Source: UBA6770 sp965661115
GTDB lineage: Bacteria; Bacteroidota; Bacteroidia; Flavobacteriales_G; Salibacteraceae
Reading direction: 5' to 3'
Length of the DNA stretch: 38,497 nt
Assembly (NCBI GenBank): GCA_965661115.1
Contig: CBFICO010000011.1
Coordinates: 1-38,497, forward strand
Below the pieces are notes generated by a model. That model was given only the letters and a program-made list of their open reading frames with translations. It did no database searches and was not told the origin of the DNA. Positions 16,750-24,377 of this stretch are shown in pieces (position 1 is the first letter of the stretch; each line of letters opens with the position of its first letter). The position numbers were made by a program, and so were the translations under genes.

Positions 16750-17226
16750 TTATTTCGGGTTCGACTTTACAGGAACATCAATGGACTTAAGCCCTTTTAT
16801 GTTAGATAGATTTCCTAATTCTTTTAAGGGTACCAACGCACTTTGCATATCACCAGTTTTACTCTACAATTCCAAACCAAGCGCTTTTAAAGCATCAGCA
16901 TCTATTGCATCACCAGACAGCATCGCGCTTATTTTGGGACCGCCCTCGGTATTGATAATTGAGTATCTTTTTGCCAACTCTTCTTTATCCATTTTAACAA
17001 TGTCGCTTATGGCTTTTTTGGCTTGCAGCGTATATTGAACCGATGCATTGGCAACTTCGTTTTTTACTTCCATTTCTGTTGAGTTAACCTCTTCTGAAGG
17101 GTTGGTTGCCAATTCCTTTGTGCCCGCTTCTTGCGTAGCTTTTTTACTTTCTGAACAAGCCGACAAGGTTGAGACCACGACAACACTATGGAAAAGGCCT
17201 TTAGCTAAATATTTGGTTGTAAGCAT
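16750..17226 (-). pseudogene. Lipoprotein resembling a free-standing subtilase propeptide, interrupted by an in-frame amber codon
   Basis: The open frame reads 120 residues from MLTTKYLAKGLFHSVVVVS to a TAG at 16866-16864. The same frame then continues with 37 protein-like codons (start SKTGDMQSALVPLKELG) to TAATAA, six bases before the protease start. The N-terminus is a lipoprotein signal (lipobox LSAC), then a Glu/Lys/Thr-rich tether. The rest (AMLSGDAIDADALKALGLEL, then past the amber codon NLSNIKGLKSIDVPVK) resembles the N-terminal propeptide of bacterial subtilases and matches the pattern of the adjacent protease's own pro-segment (LHISPADIESVANLSSIKYV). It may be a trans-acting chaperone or inhibitor, or the stub of a second protease. 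Whether the short 120-residue form is functional is unknown. Confidence 0.65.
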
Positions 17227-17319
17227 ATTGTAAAATTTCCGTATTAAATAGGTAACCTTAAGCTTGGTTCGGTGAGTTGAAAAAAAATACTGGGAATTGG
17301 GTAGGTGTTGTCATGCAAG

Positions 17320-17355
17320 AAGAAAACCCCTACCAATTTTCATCAGTAGGGGTTT
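17320..17355 (-). terminator. Intrinsic terminator of the nrdBA transcript
   Basis: A perfect 10-bp stem (AAACCCCTAC 17324-17333, GTAGGGGTTT 17346-17355) with a 12-base loop. Read on the minus strand it is followed by TTTTCTTCTT. It lies about 100 bases past the nrdA stop and separates nrdA from the lipoprotein/protease pair. Confidence 0.8.
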
Positions 17356-17369
17356 ACTCTTTAATTTTT

Positions 17370-17395
17370 AGATTCCCACCTACGTGGGAATGACG
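17370..17395 (+). repeat. Dispersed palindromic repeat, copy B
   Basis: AGATTCCCAC-CTAC-GTGGGAATGACG: an 8-bp perfect stem (17372-17379 with 17384-17391) and the shared ends AGATTCC and GGAATGACG. It lies between nrdA and its terminator. Confidence 0.85.
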
Positions 17396-17454
17396 ATACT
17401 GTTATTAGTTTCTACACATTTGACCTCCTGTCGTCGGTCGAATGTGTTCTGGTA

Positions 17455-19842
17455 TCAGCCAGAACACATTTCACAATCGTCTCCTTCTTCAACTTTTTCG
17501 CGTTGCGCACGCAACCAAGCTGCGTATTCCTCTGCGTTTGAAGTAGGTGGCTTTTGCTCTTCTGCTTTAGGCTGCTCCAGCGTAGTTTTATCTACCGTAA
17601 ACTTAATAGCATCTCTAGCCGCTTTAGTTCTTAGATAGTACATACCTGTTTTTAAACCTTTCTCCCAACCGTAGAAGTGCATAGAGGTCAACTTAGCAAA
17701 GTTGGCGTTCTCCATAAATATGTTCAACGATTGAGATTGATCGATATATGCTCCTCTGTCGGCAGCCATTTCAATAATGCTCTTCTGAGAAATCTCCCAA
17801 GCGGTACGATACAGCTCTTTTAAGTTCTCTGGAATTTCATCAATTGCTTGTACCGAACCATTTGCAGCAATCAACTTATTCTTTAAGCTATCGTTCCAAA
17901 TACCCAAATCGTTTAAGTCGCGCAAAAGATGCTTGTTTACTACCACAAACTCACCAGAAAGTGTTCTGCGAGTAAACATGTTTGAAGTGTATGGCTCAAA
18001 CGCTTCGTTGTTACCCAAAATTTGAGCAGTAGAAGCTGTGGGCATTGGTGCTAATAACAATGAGTTACGTACACCGTGCTTTTTCACTTCTTCTTTCAGT
18101 ACATCCCATTCCCATCTATCAGATGGCGTTACGCCCCACATATCAAACTGGAAGATACCTTCAGAAACTGGAGAGCCTTTGATTGTCTCGTAGGCTCCTT
18201 CTTCTACTGCTAAATCCTTAGAAGCCGTCATAGCCGCATAGTAGATAGTCTCGAAGATTTCTTTATTCAATTGCTTAGCTTGAGGCGAATCGAACGGTAA
18301 ACGCAGCATGATAAATGCATCTGCCAACCCTTGTACACCCAATCCAATTGGACGGTGACGCATGTTGCTTCTTCTAGCTTCTTCAACTGGATAGAAATTA
18401 GCATCGATAATACGATTCAAGTTTTTAGTTACCTGATAAGTTACTTCGAACAGTTTATCGTGATCGAACTCTGTTCCGTTTACGTACTTAGGTAACGCTA
18501 AAGAAGCCAAGTTACATACCGCTACTTCGTCTGGAGCAGTGTACTCAATAATTTCAGTACAAAGGTTTGACGACTTAATAGTACCTAAGTTCTTCTGATT
18601 CGACTTTCCGTTAGCTGCATCCTTGTACAACATATATGGCGTACCAGTCTCAATTTGAGATTCTAGAATCTTAAACCATAAATCTTGCGCTTTAATGGTT
18701 TTTCTTCCCTTTCCTTCAGACTCGTACTTGGTGTACAATTTTTCGAATTCAGCTCCGTGTGTATCTGCTAAACCAGGGCACTCGTTAGGACACATTAATG
18801 TCCAATCGCCGTTTTCTTTAACACGCTTCATGAACAAGTCTGGTGTCCACATAGCATAGAAAAGGTCACGCGCACGTTGCTCTTCTTTTCCGTGATTTTT
18901 CTTTAAATCCAAGAAATCGAAAATATCTGCATGCCAAGGTTCAATGTAAATGGCAAACGAACCTTTACGTTTTCCACCACCTTGATCTACATATCGAGCA
19001 GTGTCGTTAAATACTCTTAGCATTGGTACGATTCCGTTTGACTCCCCATTGGTTCCTTTTATGTATGAACCCGTAGCTCTAATATCGTGAATAGAAAGTC
19101 CAATACCACCAGCAGATTGAGAAATTTGAGCACAGTTCTTAAGCGTATCGTAAATTCCAGAAATGCTATCGTCTTTTGTTGTTAGCAAGAAACAAGAAGA
19201 CATTTGAGGTTTAGGTGTACCTGCATTAAATAACGTTGGAGTAGCGTGTGTAAACCAACGCTCACTCATCAAGTCATAGGTTTTTAATGCGCTTTCAATA
19301 TCCTCTTTGTGAATACCAACAGAAACACGCATCAACATTTGTTGTGGACGCTCGGCAACTTTACCGTTCATCTTTAGAAGATATGAGCGCTCTAGAGTCT
19401 TAACTCCGAAGAAATCGTAACCGAAATCTCTATCGTAAATGATGTGCGAATCAATTCTGTCTGCGTGCTCCATGATAATATTGTACACATCGTCAGCTAA
19501 CAAAGGCGCTTTATCACCCGTTTTAGGATCGATGTAGTTGTACAAATCCGTCATAGTTTCTGAGAACGACTTCTTAGTTTGCTTGTGTAGGTTTGAAACT
19601 ACAATTCGAGAAGCCAACAATGCGTAATCTGGATGCGATACCGTCATAGAAGCTGCTTGCTCAGCAGCAAGGTTATCCAGCTCTGTAGTGGTAACACCAT
19701 CGTACAGACCAATAATTACCTTTTTTGAAATTTCTACTGGATCAACATGATCTGACAAACCATAGCAAAGCTTTTTAATTCTTGCCGTGATTTTGTCAAA
19801 CATTACACTTTCGCGTCTCCCGTCTCTTTTTATTACTTCCAT
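17455..19842 (-). CDS. nrdA: Ribonucleoside-diphosphate reductase, class I alpha subunit
   Basis: It makes deoxyribonucleotides from ribonucleoside diphosphates together with NrdB. 795 residues. An N-terminal ATP-cone (MEVIKRDGRRESVMFDKI) indicates allosteric activity control by ATP/dATP. Active-site features: C217 in PQMSSCFLL, the thiyl-radical motif NLCTE with N426, C428 and E430, C443 in CNLASL, and PTASTAQILGNNEAFEP. The C-terminus CEMCSG is the flexible Cys-x-x-Cys tail that is re-reduced by thioredoxin or glutaredoxin. It lies 23 bases downstream of nrdB on the same strand; the order nrdB-nrdA is common in Bacteroidota. No oddities seen. Confidence 0.98.
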   Translation of the reverse strand: MEVIKRDGRRESVMFDKITARIKKLCYGLSDHVDPVEISKKVIIGLYDGVTTTELDNLAAEQAASMTVSHPDYALLASRIVVSNLHKQTKKSFSETMTDLYNYIDPKTGDKAPLLADDVYNIIMEHADRIDSHIIYDRDFGYDFFGVKTLERSYLLKMNGKVAERPQQMLMRVSVGIHKEDIESALKTYDLMSERWFTHATPTLFNAGTPKPQMSSCFLLTTKDDSISGIYDTLKNCAQISQSAGGIGLSIHDIRATGSYIKGTNGESNGIVPMLRVFNDTARYVDQGGGKRKGSFAIYIEPWHADIFDFLDLKKNHGKEEQRARDLFYAMWTPDLFMKRVKENGDWTLMCPNECPGLADTHGAEFEKLYTKYESEGKGRKTIKAQDLWFKILESQIETGTPYMLYKDAANGKSNQKNLGTIKSSNLCTEIIEYTAPDEVAVCNLASLALPKYVNGTEFDHDKLFEVTYQVTKNLNRIIDANFYPVEEARRSNMRHRPIGLGVQGLADAFIMLRLPFDSPQAKQLNKEIFETIYYAAMTASKDLAVEEGAYETIKGSPVSEGIFQFDMWGVTPSDRWEWDVLKEEVKKHGVRNSLLLAPMPTASTAQILGNNEAFEPYTSNMFTRRTLSGEFVVVNKHLLRDLNDLGIWNDSLKNKLIAANGSVQAIDEIPENLKELYRTAWEISQKSIIEMAADRGAYIDQSQSLNIFMENANFAKLTSMHFYGWEKGLKTGMYYLRTKAARDAIKFTVDKTTLEQPKAEEQKPPTSNAEEYAAWLRAQREKVEEGDDCEMCSG

Positions 19843-19865
19843 AGTGTTTTGGGGCTAAAATGTTT

Positions 19866-20930
19866 TTAAAAATCTGCGTCTAGGTTGAAGGTATGAGCGT
19901 CTTTATCGTTATTGGCTACTCCTGCTTTTTGGTACTCAGCAACTCTTTTTTCAAAGAAGTTTGTTTTACCTTGAAGCGAAATCATCTCCATAAAATCGAA
20001 TGGGTTTGACGAGTTATATACTTTATCACAACCTAACTCACCAAGTAATCTGTCGGCAACAAACTCAATGTACTGTTGCATTAAAGTAGCGTTCATTCCA
20101 ATTAAAGAAACAGGTAGTGAATCGGTAACGAATTCTTTTTCAATATCTACTGCATCAGTGATGATTTTAGTTACAGTAGATTTTGGTAGTTTGTTGATTA
20201 AATGGTTGTTATATAGCAAGCAAGCAAAGTCACAGTGTAGTCCTTCATCTCTTGAAATTAGCTCATTAGAGAAAGAAAGTCCTGGCATAAGACCTCTTTT
20301 CTTTAGCCAGAAGATAGAGCAGAAAGAACCAGAGAAGAAAATGCCTTCTACAGCCGCAAATGCTACTAAGCGCTCTGCAAAACTTCCGTTATCAATCCAA
20401 TTAAGCGCCCAGTCTGCTTTTTTCTTAACGCAATCCATTGTTTCGATGGCGTTGAATAATTTGTCTTTTTCTGCTGAGTCTTTAATGTAGGTATCTATTA
20501 ATAAGGAGTAAGTCTCAGAGTGCACGTTTTCCATAGCGATTTGGAATCCGTAGAAAAATTTAGCTTCTGTATATTGTACTTCGGCAACAAAGTTTTCTGC
20601 TAAGTTTTCGTTTACAATACCATCAGATGCTGCAAAAAATGCCAATACATTTTTGATGAAAAAACGCTCGTTTTCGTTCAGCTTGTTTTCCCAATCAGTA
20701 GTGTCTTGTTGGAGATCAATTTCTTCAGCAGTCCAAAAACTTGCTTCCGATTTCTTGTACATCTCCCAAATGTCGTTGTGTTGGATAGGAAACAGCACGA
20801 ATCTTCCGCCGTTTTCCTTAAGGATAGGTTCTTCTTTTTCTAATTCTTGTACGGTTTTAACTTCGTTTACTTCGCTTGGTAAAACACCTGTTATGGCTGG
20901 GTCAACTTCGGTTCCTTTTTTTTCTTCCAT
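19866..20930 (-). CDS. nrdB: Ribonucleoside-diphosphate reductase, class I beta subunit
   Basis: The radical-generating subunit of ribonucleotide reductase, 354 residues. Metal ligands are recognisable: D72 in EEIDL, E134 and H137 in MENVHSETY, E195 in VEGIFFSGSF, E229 and H232 in RDEGLHCDF. Y141 stands at the tyrosyl-radical position, spaced from the ligands as in mouse R2 (E170, H173, Y177). This is the eukaryote-like NrdB type usual in Bacteroidota, presumably with a diiron centre. The N-terminal 40 residues are variable. It is preceded by a clear Shine-Dalgarno sequence, unusual in this window, and by a 750-base non-coding stretch. Confidence 0.97.
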   Translation of the reverse strand: MEEKKGTEVDPAITGVLPSEVNEVKTVQELEKEEPILKENGGRFVLFPIQHNDIWEMYKKSEASFWTAEEIDLQQDTTDWENKLNENERFFIKNVLAFFAASDGIVNENLAENFVAEVQYTEAKFFYGFQIAMENVHSETYSLLIDTYIKDSAEKDKLFNAIETMDCVKKKADWALNWIDNGSFAERLVAFAAVEGIFFSGSFCSIFWLKKRGLMPGLSFSNELISRDEGLHCDFACLLYNNHLINKLPKSTVTKIITDAVDIEKEFVTDSLPVSLIGMNATLMQQYIEFVADRLLGELGCDKVYNSSNPFDFMEMISLQGKTNFFEKRVAEYQKAGVANNDKDAHTFNLDADF

Positions 20931-20938
20931 GTTTATTT

Positions 20939-20945
20939 CTCCTTA
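20939..20945 (-). promoter_or_regulatory. Shine-Dalgarno sequence of nrdB (TAAGGAG)
   Basis: TAAGGAG eight bases before the nrdB ATG matches the anti-Shine-Dalgarno end of 16S rRNA. It is notable because Bacteroidota mRNAs rarely carry such sites. Confidence 0.65.
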
Positions 20946-21461
20946 TTTTTTAGTGTCCAAGATTCAACATCGACCTAAATCGATAAATACTAAATTTTCC
21001 TTAATTATTTGTTTTGTAATTCGTGAATGTCTCGAGAGAACGAAACAGTATTCACATCCTGACACCCCAAATTTGTCTAATTAACCAAGGCACAAAAAGC
21101 CAAAAGAATTCACAATTGTTGGTAGTTTTCAACATTCAGAATTAACATTAACCTGTTGATAGATGAAGGTAAAAAATGCGGATGCCTCATTATAGCACGT
21201 TTTACTTTGGTCGACTTGCTCTTAGCATCTTTTTTCCTAAAAAAACCTTGTGTAGTCTTGGGTTTTAATTATTTTGAACGCCCTACCCTGTTAATTACTT
21301 GTCAATAACTACCGCTAGCCCACAAATAACAAGAAACCTAAAGTGTTACTCAAAAGTTAAGTTCAAGAATCCTGAACTTTACCTAAATGTTAACTGCTTG
21401 ATTATTAGCAGGATGCGTAAAACGGGTGTTTAGATTACGATTTTTGATTCTTAATCTGGCA

Positions 21462-21548
21462 GTTTTCAATTAATCGATTATCGATTATTCAATTATCAAA
21501 TTGACTAAGTAACCATTTGCACAATTATCAAGTTATCTCATTATCCAA
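21462..21548 (+). repeat. Degenerate octamer array 1 (consensus about TTATCNAA)
   Basis: Eleven consecutive units, all 8 bp except one 7-mer at 21478. Examples: TTAATCGA, TTATTCAA, TTATCAAA, TTGACTAA, TTGCACAA, TTATCAAG, TTATCTCA, TTATCCAA. Most begin TT and the commonest core is TTATC. The phase is kept through more degenerate units. Confidence 0.75.
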
Positions 21549-21552
21549 TAGG

Positions 21553-21619
21553 AGATTCCAGATAACTATCTCCCAGTTATTCCTGCGTCAAACCTTTCGA
21601 TTACGTTTCTGGAATGACG
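21553..21619 (+). repeat. Dispersed palindromic repeat, copy C (long form) between octamer arrays
   Basis: It begins AGATTCC and ends GGAATGACG like the compact copies, but with a longer, partly decayed interior (67 bp) containing a second ATTCC arm at 21580-21584. It sits in the 76-bp gap between the two octamer arrays. Confidence 0.55.
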
Positions 21620-21624
21620 CTATT

Positions 21625-21704
21625 TTAGATAGATACTTAATTATCGGATTTCTGAATTATCACATTGTCAAATTATCAAATTACCTAATTGACAAATTAA
21701 CGCT
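21625..21704 (+). repeat. Degenerate octamer array 2 (consensus about TTATCNAA)
   Basis: Ten units of exactly 8 bp, including TTATCGGA, TTTCTGAA, TTATCACA, TTGTCAAA, TTATCAAA, TTACCTAA, TTGACAAA and TTAACGCT. The last unit contains the stop codon of the adjacent minus-strand DUF3109 gene. Confidence 0.8.
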
Positions 21705-22269
21705 TTGCCCAATTCTGAGCAACTTCTGCTAATTCGTTGTACCAATCCTCTCCAAATTTTCGGACAAGAGGTTCCTTTAAAAAACGGTACACCCCAACAT
21801 TTAGTTCTTTGCCGTTAAAGCAAGCAGCCTCGCAGATTTGCCACCTGTGGTAATTTACTGCTACAAAATCTTGGTATTGTTTTAATCGAATTGGGTATAA
21901 ATGGCACGATATTGGTTTTTTGAAATCGGTTTTACCATCAATGTATGCTTCTTCCATTCCACACTTCGTAATTCCACGCTCGTCAAAGGTTACAAATACA
22001 CATTCTCGGTCGTTAACCAAGCTGGTTAATTTTTCGCCATCGGTATCCGTGTACCAGAACCCCTCTTTTTCAATAATTGCTTTTCCTTCTTCTCTTAAAT
22101 AAGGTTTCATCTTATCAAAGTTTTTGGTAATAATTTCTACTTCCTCTTCCTCCAAAGGAGCTCCACCATCACCTTCTACACAGCAGGCACCCCGGCAAGC
22201 CGAAAGGTTGCATACAAATTCTTCTTCTAATACTTCTTCTGAGATAAGTGCTTTTCCTACTTGAAACAT
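21697..22269 (-). CDS. DUF3109 family cysteine-rich protein
   Basis: 190 residues with the family's N-terminus MFQVGKALIS and a cysteine cluster C20, C25, C29, C30 in CNLSACRGACC, plus C90, C103, C122, C146 and C150. This resembles YkgJ-type proteins proposed to bind zinc or an iron-sulfur cluster; the biological role is unknown. The start is secure: it gives the conserved beginning and lies just after a -7 element. It is divergent from tilS, and its stop codon lies within the last octamer of the adjacent array. Confidence 0.88.
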   Translation of the reverse strand: MFQVGKALISEEVLEEEFVCNLSACRGACCVEGDGGAPLEEEEVEIITKNFDKMKPYLREEGKAIIEKEGFWYTDTDGEKLTSLVNDRECVFVTFDERGITKCGMEEAYIDGKTDFKKPISCHLYPIRLKQYQDFVAVNYHRWQICEAACFNGKELNVGVYRFLKEPLVRKFGEDWYNELAEVAQNWAKR

Positions 22270-22273
22270 ATGG

Positions 22274-22281
22274 CAAAGGTA
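22274..22281 (-). promoter_or_regulatory. -7 promoter element TACCTTTG abutting the DUF3109 start
   Basis: An exact TAnnTTTG match on the minus strand ending four bases before the ATG (TACCTTTG-CCAT-ATG). It predicts a leaderless transcript. Confidence 0.6.
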
Positions 22282-22324
22282 GTGTGTGGGGGTACTTCAT
22301 TTTATATGGATTTAGAGAAGATGG

Positions 22325-22350
22325 AGATTCCCGCCTGCGCGGGAATGACG
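22325..22350 (+). repeat. Dispersed palindromic repeat, copy D, at the 5' edge of tilS
   Basis: AGATTCCCGC-CTGC-GCGGGAATGACG: an 8-bp perfect stem (22327-22334 with 22339-22346). It is open in the tilS frame, where it would encode IPACAGMT, the familiar translation of such repeats. Confidence 0.9.
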
Positions 22351-22386
22351 CCTGTAATATATCCGGACAAGAATTACTTTTACCCC

Positions 22387-23724
22387 GTGAAGCAACAAGT
22401 GCAATATTGGTTACAGACCAACATTAAAGATTGGGAGGCAAAATCCTACTTAGTAGCCGTTAGCGGTGGGCGCGATTCCATTGTTTTGGCAACTATTTTC
22501 AAGGAACTTGGACTTGATTTTTCAATTGCACACTGCAATTTTCAGTTAAGAAGTGAAGCTTCTGATGCCGATGAGATTTTTGTGAAAGCGTTCGCAAAAA
22601 AGCTAGGTATACCATTTTTTGTAAAACGCTTTGACACGCAAAAAATATTAAACTCGGAAGGAGGCAACTTGCAAGAAACCGCACGTAATCTGCGCTATGG
22701 TTGGTTTAATGAGTTGACCAAAGAACACCATTTCAATTATATATGTGTAGGAACGCATCTAAACGACTCAGCAGAAACCCTACTCATGAATTTAATGCGA
22801 GGTAGTGGTTTACAGGGGTTGAGTGGTATTCGTTCCACCAACAAAAATATAATTCGACCGCTAATTGAAACCTCTCGCAACGAAATTGACTCTTATATAA
22901 AGCAGAACATACTGGAGTTCAGGGAAGATGAAAGCAATGCCTCTAACAAATATGAACGGAATAGGTGGCGGAATGAGATTATCCCTAAGATAAAAGAGCT
23001 CTACCCGCATTTTGATTCGGCACTAAAAACCAGTTTAGAACATTTACAGCTTGCCAATTCATTGGTTCAAAAAGAAGTTGAACGCACCACCAAACATTTG
23101 CTTATTCAAAAAGAAAAAGAATGGCTCATTAGCATTCCAATGATTGCCGAACTAAAGCCATTGAACTATTACCTATTTGAAACCTTAAAACCGTTCGGAT
23201 TTAACATCGCTACAGTAAACGATTTATGCAACTCTGATTTTAGCGTTGGAAAGCAGTTTTACAGTCCTACTTATGTAATCACTATTGACAGAAACTATCT
23301 TATAATAGAGACAAAGGAAGACGAACAAAAAAGTGCCTTTATCCAGAGAAAAATATCGATCACCGATCAAAAAATTGAACAACCCCTAGCTCTTTCATTT
23401 GATTTAATTGACGTTCCAGAAAAGTTTTCATCAGATACTAATTTCGCCTACCTCAATGCAGATAAACTCACTTTTCCACTTACACTCAGAAAATGGCAAC
23501 AAGGAGATAAGTTTCGTCCATTTGGAATGAAAGGCATGAAAAAAGTGAGTGATTTTCTAATAGACAACAAAGTACCTTTAACTGAAAAACAGGTACAAAT
23601 GGTGCTTCTTTCTGGAAAGGATATTGTTTGGTTAGTTGGCCACCGGATAGATGGGCGTTACGCTGTAAAACAAAACACTAAAAAAGTTTACTTTGTTATC
23701 TTAAACAACATGAAAAGTAATTGA
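22387..23724 (+). CDS. tilS: tRNA(Ile)-lysidine synthase
   Basis: It converts C34 of the CAU-anticodon tRNA-Ile to lysidine, so that AUA is read as Ile; essential. The N-type ATP-pyrophosphatase motif AVSGGRDSIVLA sits at about residues 24-35. Further landmarks are HCNFQLR, NLQETARNLRY, THLNDSAETLLMNLMRG and the TilS C-terminal domain (LRKWQQGDKFRPFGMKG ... VPLTEKQV). The frame is open upstream to 22261. I place the start at GTG 22387 because it gives the usual 25 residues before SGG, a TACTTTTA element ends four bases before it, and the nearest in-frame ATG (22345) lies inside a mobile-type repeat. ATG 22345 is the main alternative; longer versions would also translate the repeat and overlap the divergent gene. 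The start is uncertain, the identity is not. Confidence 0.93.
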   Translation: MKQQVQYWLQTNIKDWEAKSYLVAVSGGRDSIVLATIFKELGLDFSIAHCNFQLRSEASDADEIFVKAFAKKLGIPFFVKRFDTQKILNSEGGNLQETARNLRYGWFNELTKEHHFNYICVGTHLNDSAETLLMNLMRGSGLQGLSGIRSTNKNIIRPLIETSRNEIDSYIKQNILEFREDESNASNKYERNRWRNEIIPKIKELYPHFDSALKTSLEHLQLANSLVQKEVERTTKHLLIQKEKEWLISIPMIAELKPLNYYLFETLKPFGFNIATVNDLCNSDFSVGKQFYSPTYVITIDRNYLIIETKEDEQKSAFIQRKISITDQKIEQPLALSFDLIDVPEKFSSDTNFAYLNADKLTFPLTLRKWQQGDKFRPFGMKGMKKVSDFLIDNKVPLTEKQVQMVLLSGKDIVWLVGHRIDGRYAVKQNTKKVYFVILNNMKSN

Positions 23725-23817
23725 TTAAAATACCGTCAGTTTCATTATCCCCTGTGGCGGATATATCGAAAACAAAGTAATTTATCAATTGATCATGTCT
23801 ATAACGAATCTGTAAAT

Positions 23818-24315
23818 ATGGACAACAACGTACTCTACACCGAATCGCAGCATTTGGGCAGCAATAAGTACTCACTTAACCGCCGTTTAGTTTTGGCTAT
23901 TTTTTGTTTCCTAACCTATTTGTACTCGGAGCAAAACCCAGAGCTAGGTATTGGTAAAGCTGCTAACTACCTTTTTATAATGGGCTTGTTTGTGTTGATT
24001 TTATCGGTGGTACTGATGTTGGTGTTGTTTTTAAAAACCACCATAAAAGATCACACGCTTACCCTCCACGGCCTTTGGACCTCCAGAAAAGTGAAAATAG
24101 ATTTGCGCAACATTACCAGCGTAGAGCCAGTACGCTACAGTAAATACTTCTTAAACCGGCCGGTGTACAATTTGCACCGAAGGGGGACTATCCGATTTTA
24201 TTGCAGCGGACGCAAAGCGGTTGAACTTACCGATAAGGGCGGATTTATTTACCTCATCGGTACCCAAAAACAAGACGAACTGGTACTCGCTTTAAGAAAA
24301 GTGGCAAGGTTGTAA
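23818..24315 (+). CDS. Two-TM membrane protein with PH-like domain
   Basis: 165 residues: two hydrophobic segments (about 24-38 and 47-73) and then a soluble part with alternating strands (TLTLHGLWTSRKVKIDL, then NITSVEPVRY, and later AVELTDKGGFIYLIGT). The layout fits small bacterial PH (bPH2-like) membrane proteins of Bacteroidota. Function is unknown. It lies between tilS and pheS in the same direction, with about 90 bases upstream. The family assignment is by eye and tentative. Confidence 0.7.
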   Translation: MDNNVLYTESQHLGSNKYSLNRRLVLAIFCFLTYLYSEQNPELGIGKAANYLFIMGLFVLILSVVLMLVLFLKTTIKDHTLTLHGLWTSRKVKIDLRNITSVEPVRYSKYFLNRPVYNLHRRGTIRFYCSGRKAVELTDKGGFIYLIGTQKQDELVLALRKVARL

Positions 24316-24356
24316 TAAGCCGCTATCAACTTTTCTTAGCTGCCTAAGGAAATTAC

Positions 24357-24364
24357 TATTTTTG
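24357..24364 (+). promoter_or_regulatory. -7 promoter element TATTTTTG for pheS
   Basis: An exact TAnnTTTG match. A start about 7 bases downstream leaves a leader of about 6 bases before the pheS ATG. No clear -33 element. Confidence 0.5.
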
Positions 24365-24377
24365 CCGCCGCTTAATT

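Larger units (their letters stand above)
20946..21696. other. Non-coding stretch upstream of nrdB
   Basis: About 750 AT-rich bases without a credible gene. From the nrdB side it holds an inverted pair of DnaA-box-like 9-mers (TTTTCAACA at 21126-21134 and TGTTGATAG at 21154-21162), a 7-bp hairpin (AAGTTCA 21359-21365, TGAACTT 21373-21379), and the two octamer arrays with a palindromic repeat between them. No exact TAnnTTTG element on the minus strand was found, so the nrdBA promoter is unresolved. No NrdR box, cobalamin riboswitch core or tRNA was recognised. Confidence 0.6.

Noticed and set aside
16529..17038. 169-residue plus-strand open frame over the broken protease start
   Set aside because: It is antisense to two genes with clear signal peptides; its composition reads as a shadow.
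17455..20930. Horizontal transfer or intein in nrdA/nrdB
   Set aside because: Both subunits have normal length and uninterrupted motifs.
20931..21696. Riboswitch (cobalamin or other) or tRNA in the nrdB leader
   Set aside because: No recognisable conserved core or cloverleaf on either strand; only short hairpins were seen.
21462..21704. CRISPR array
   Set aside because: Units are 8 bp, degenerate and contiguous, with no spacers and no cas genes in the window.
20946..21704. Replication origin
   Set aside because: Only two imperfect DnaA-like 9-mers and no dnaA/dnaN neighbourhood; kept only as a weak idea within a finding.
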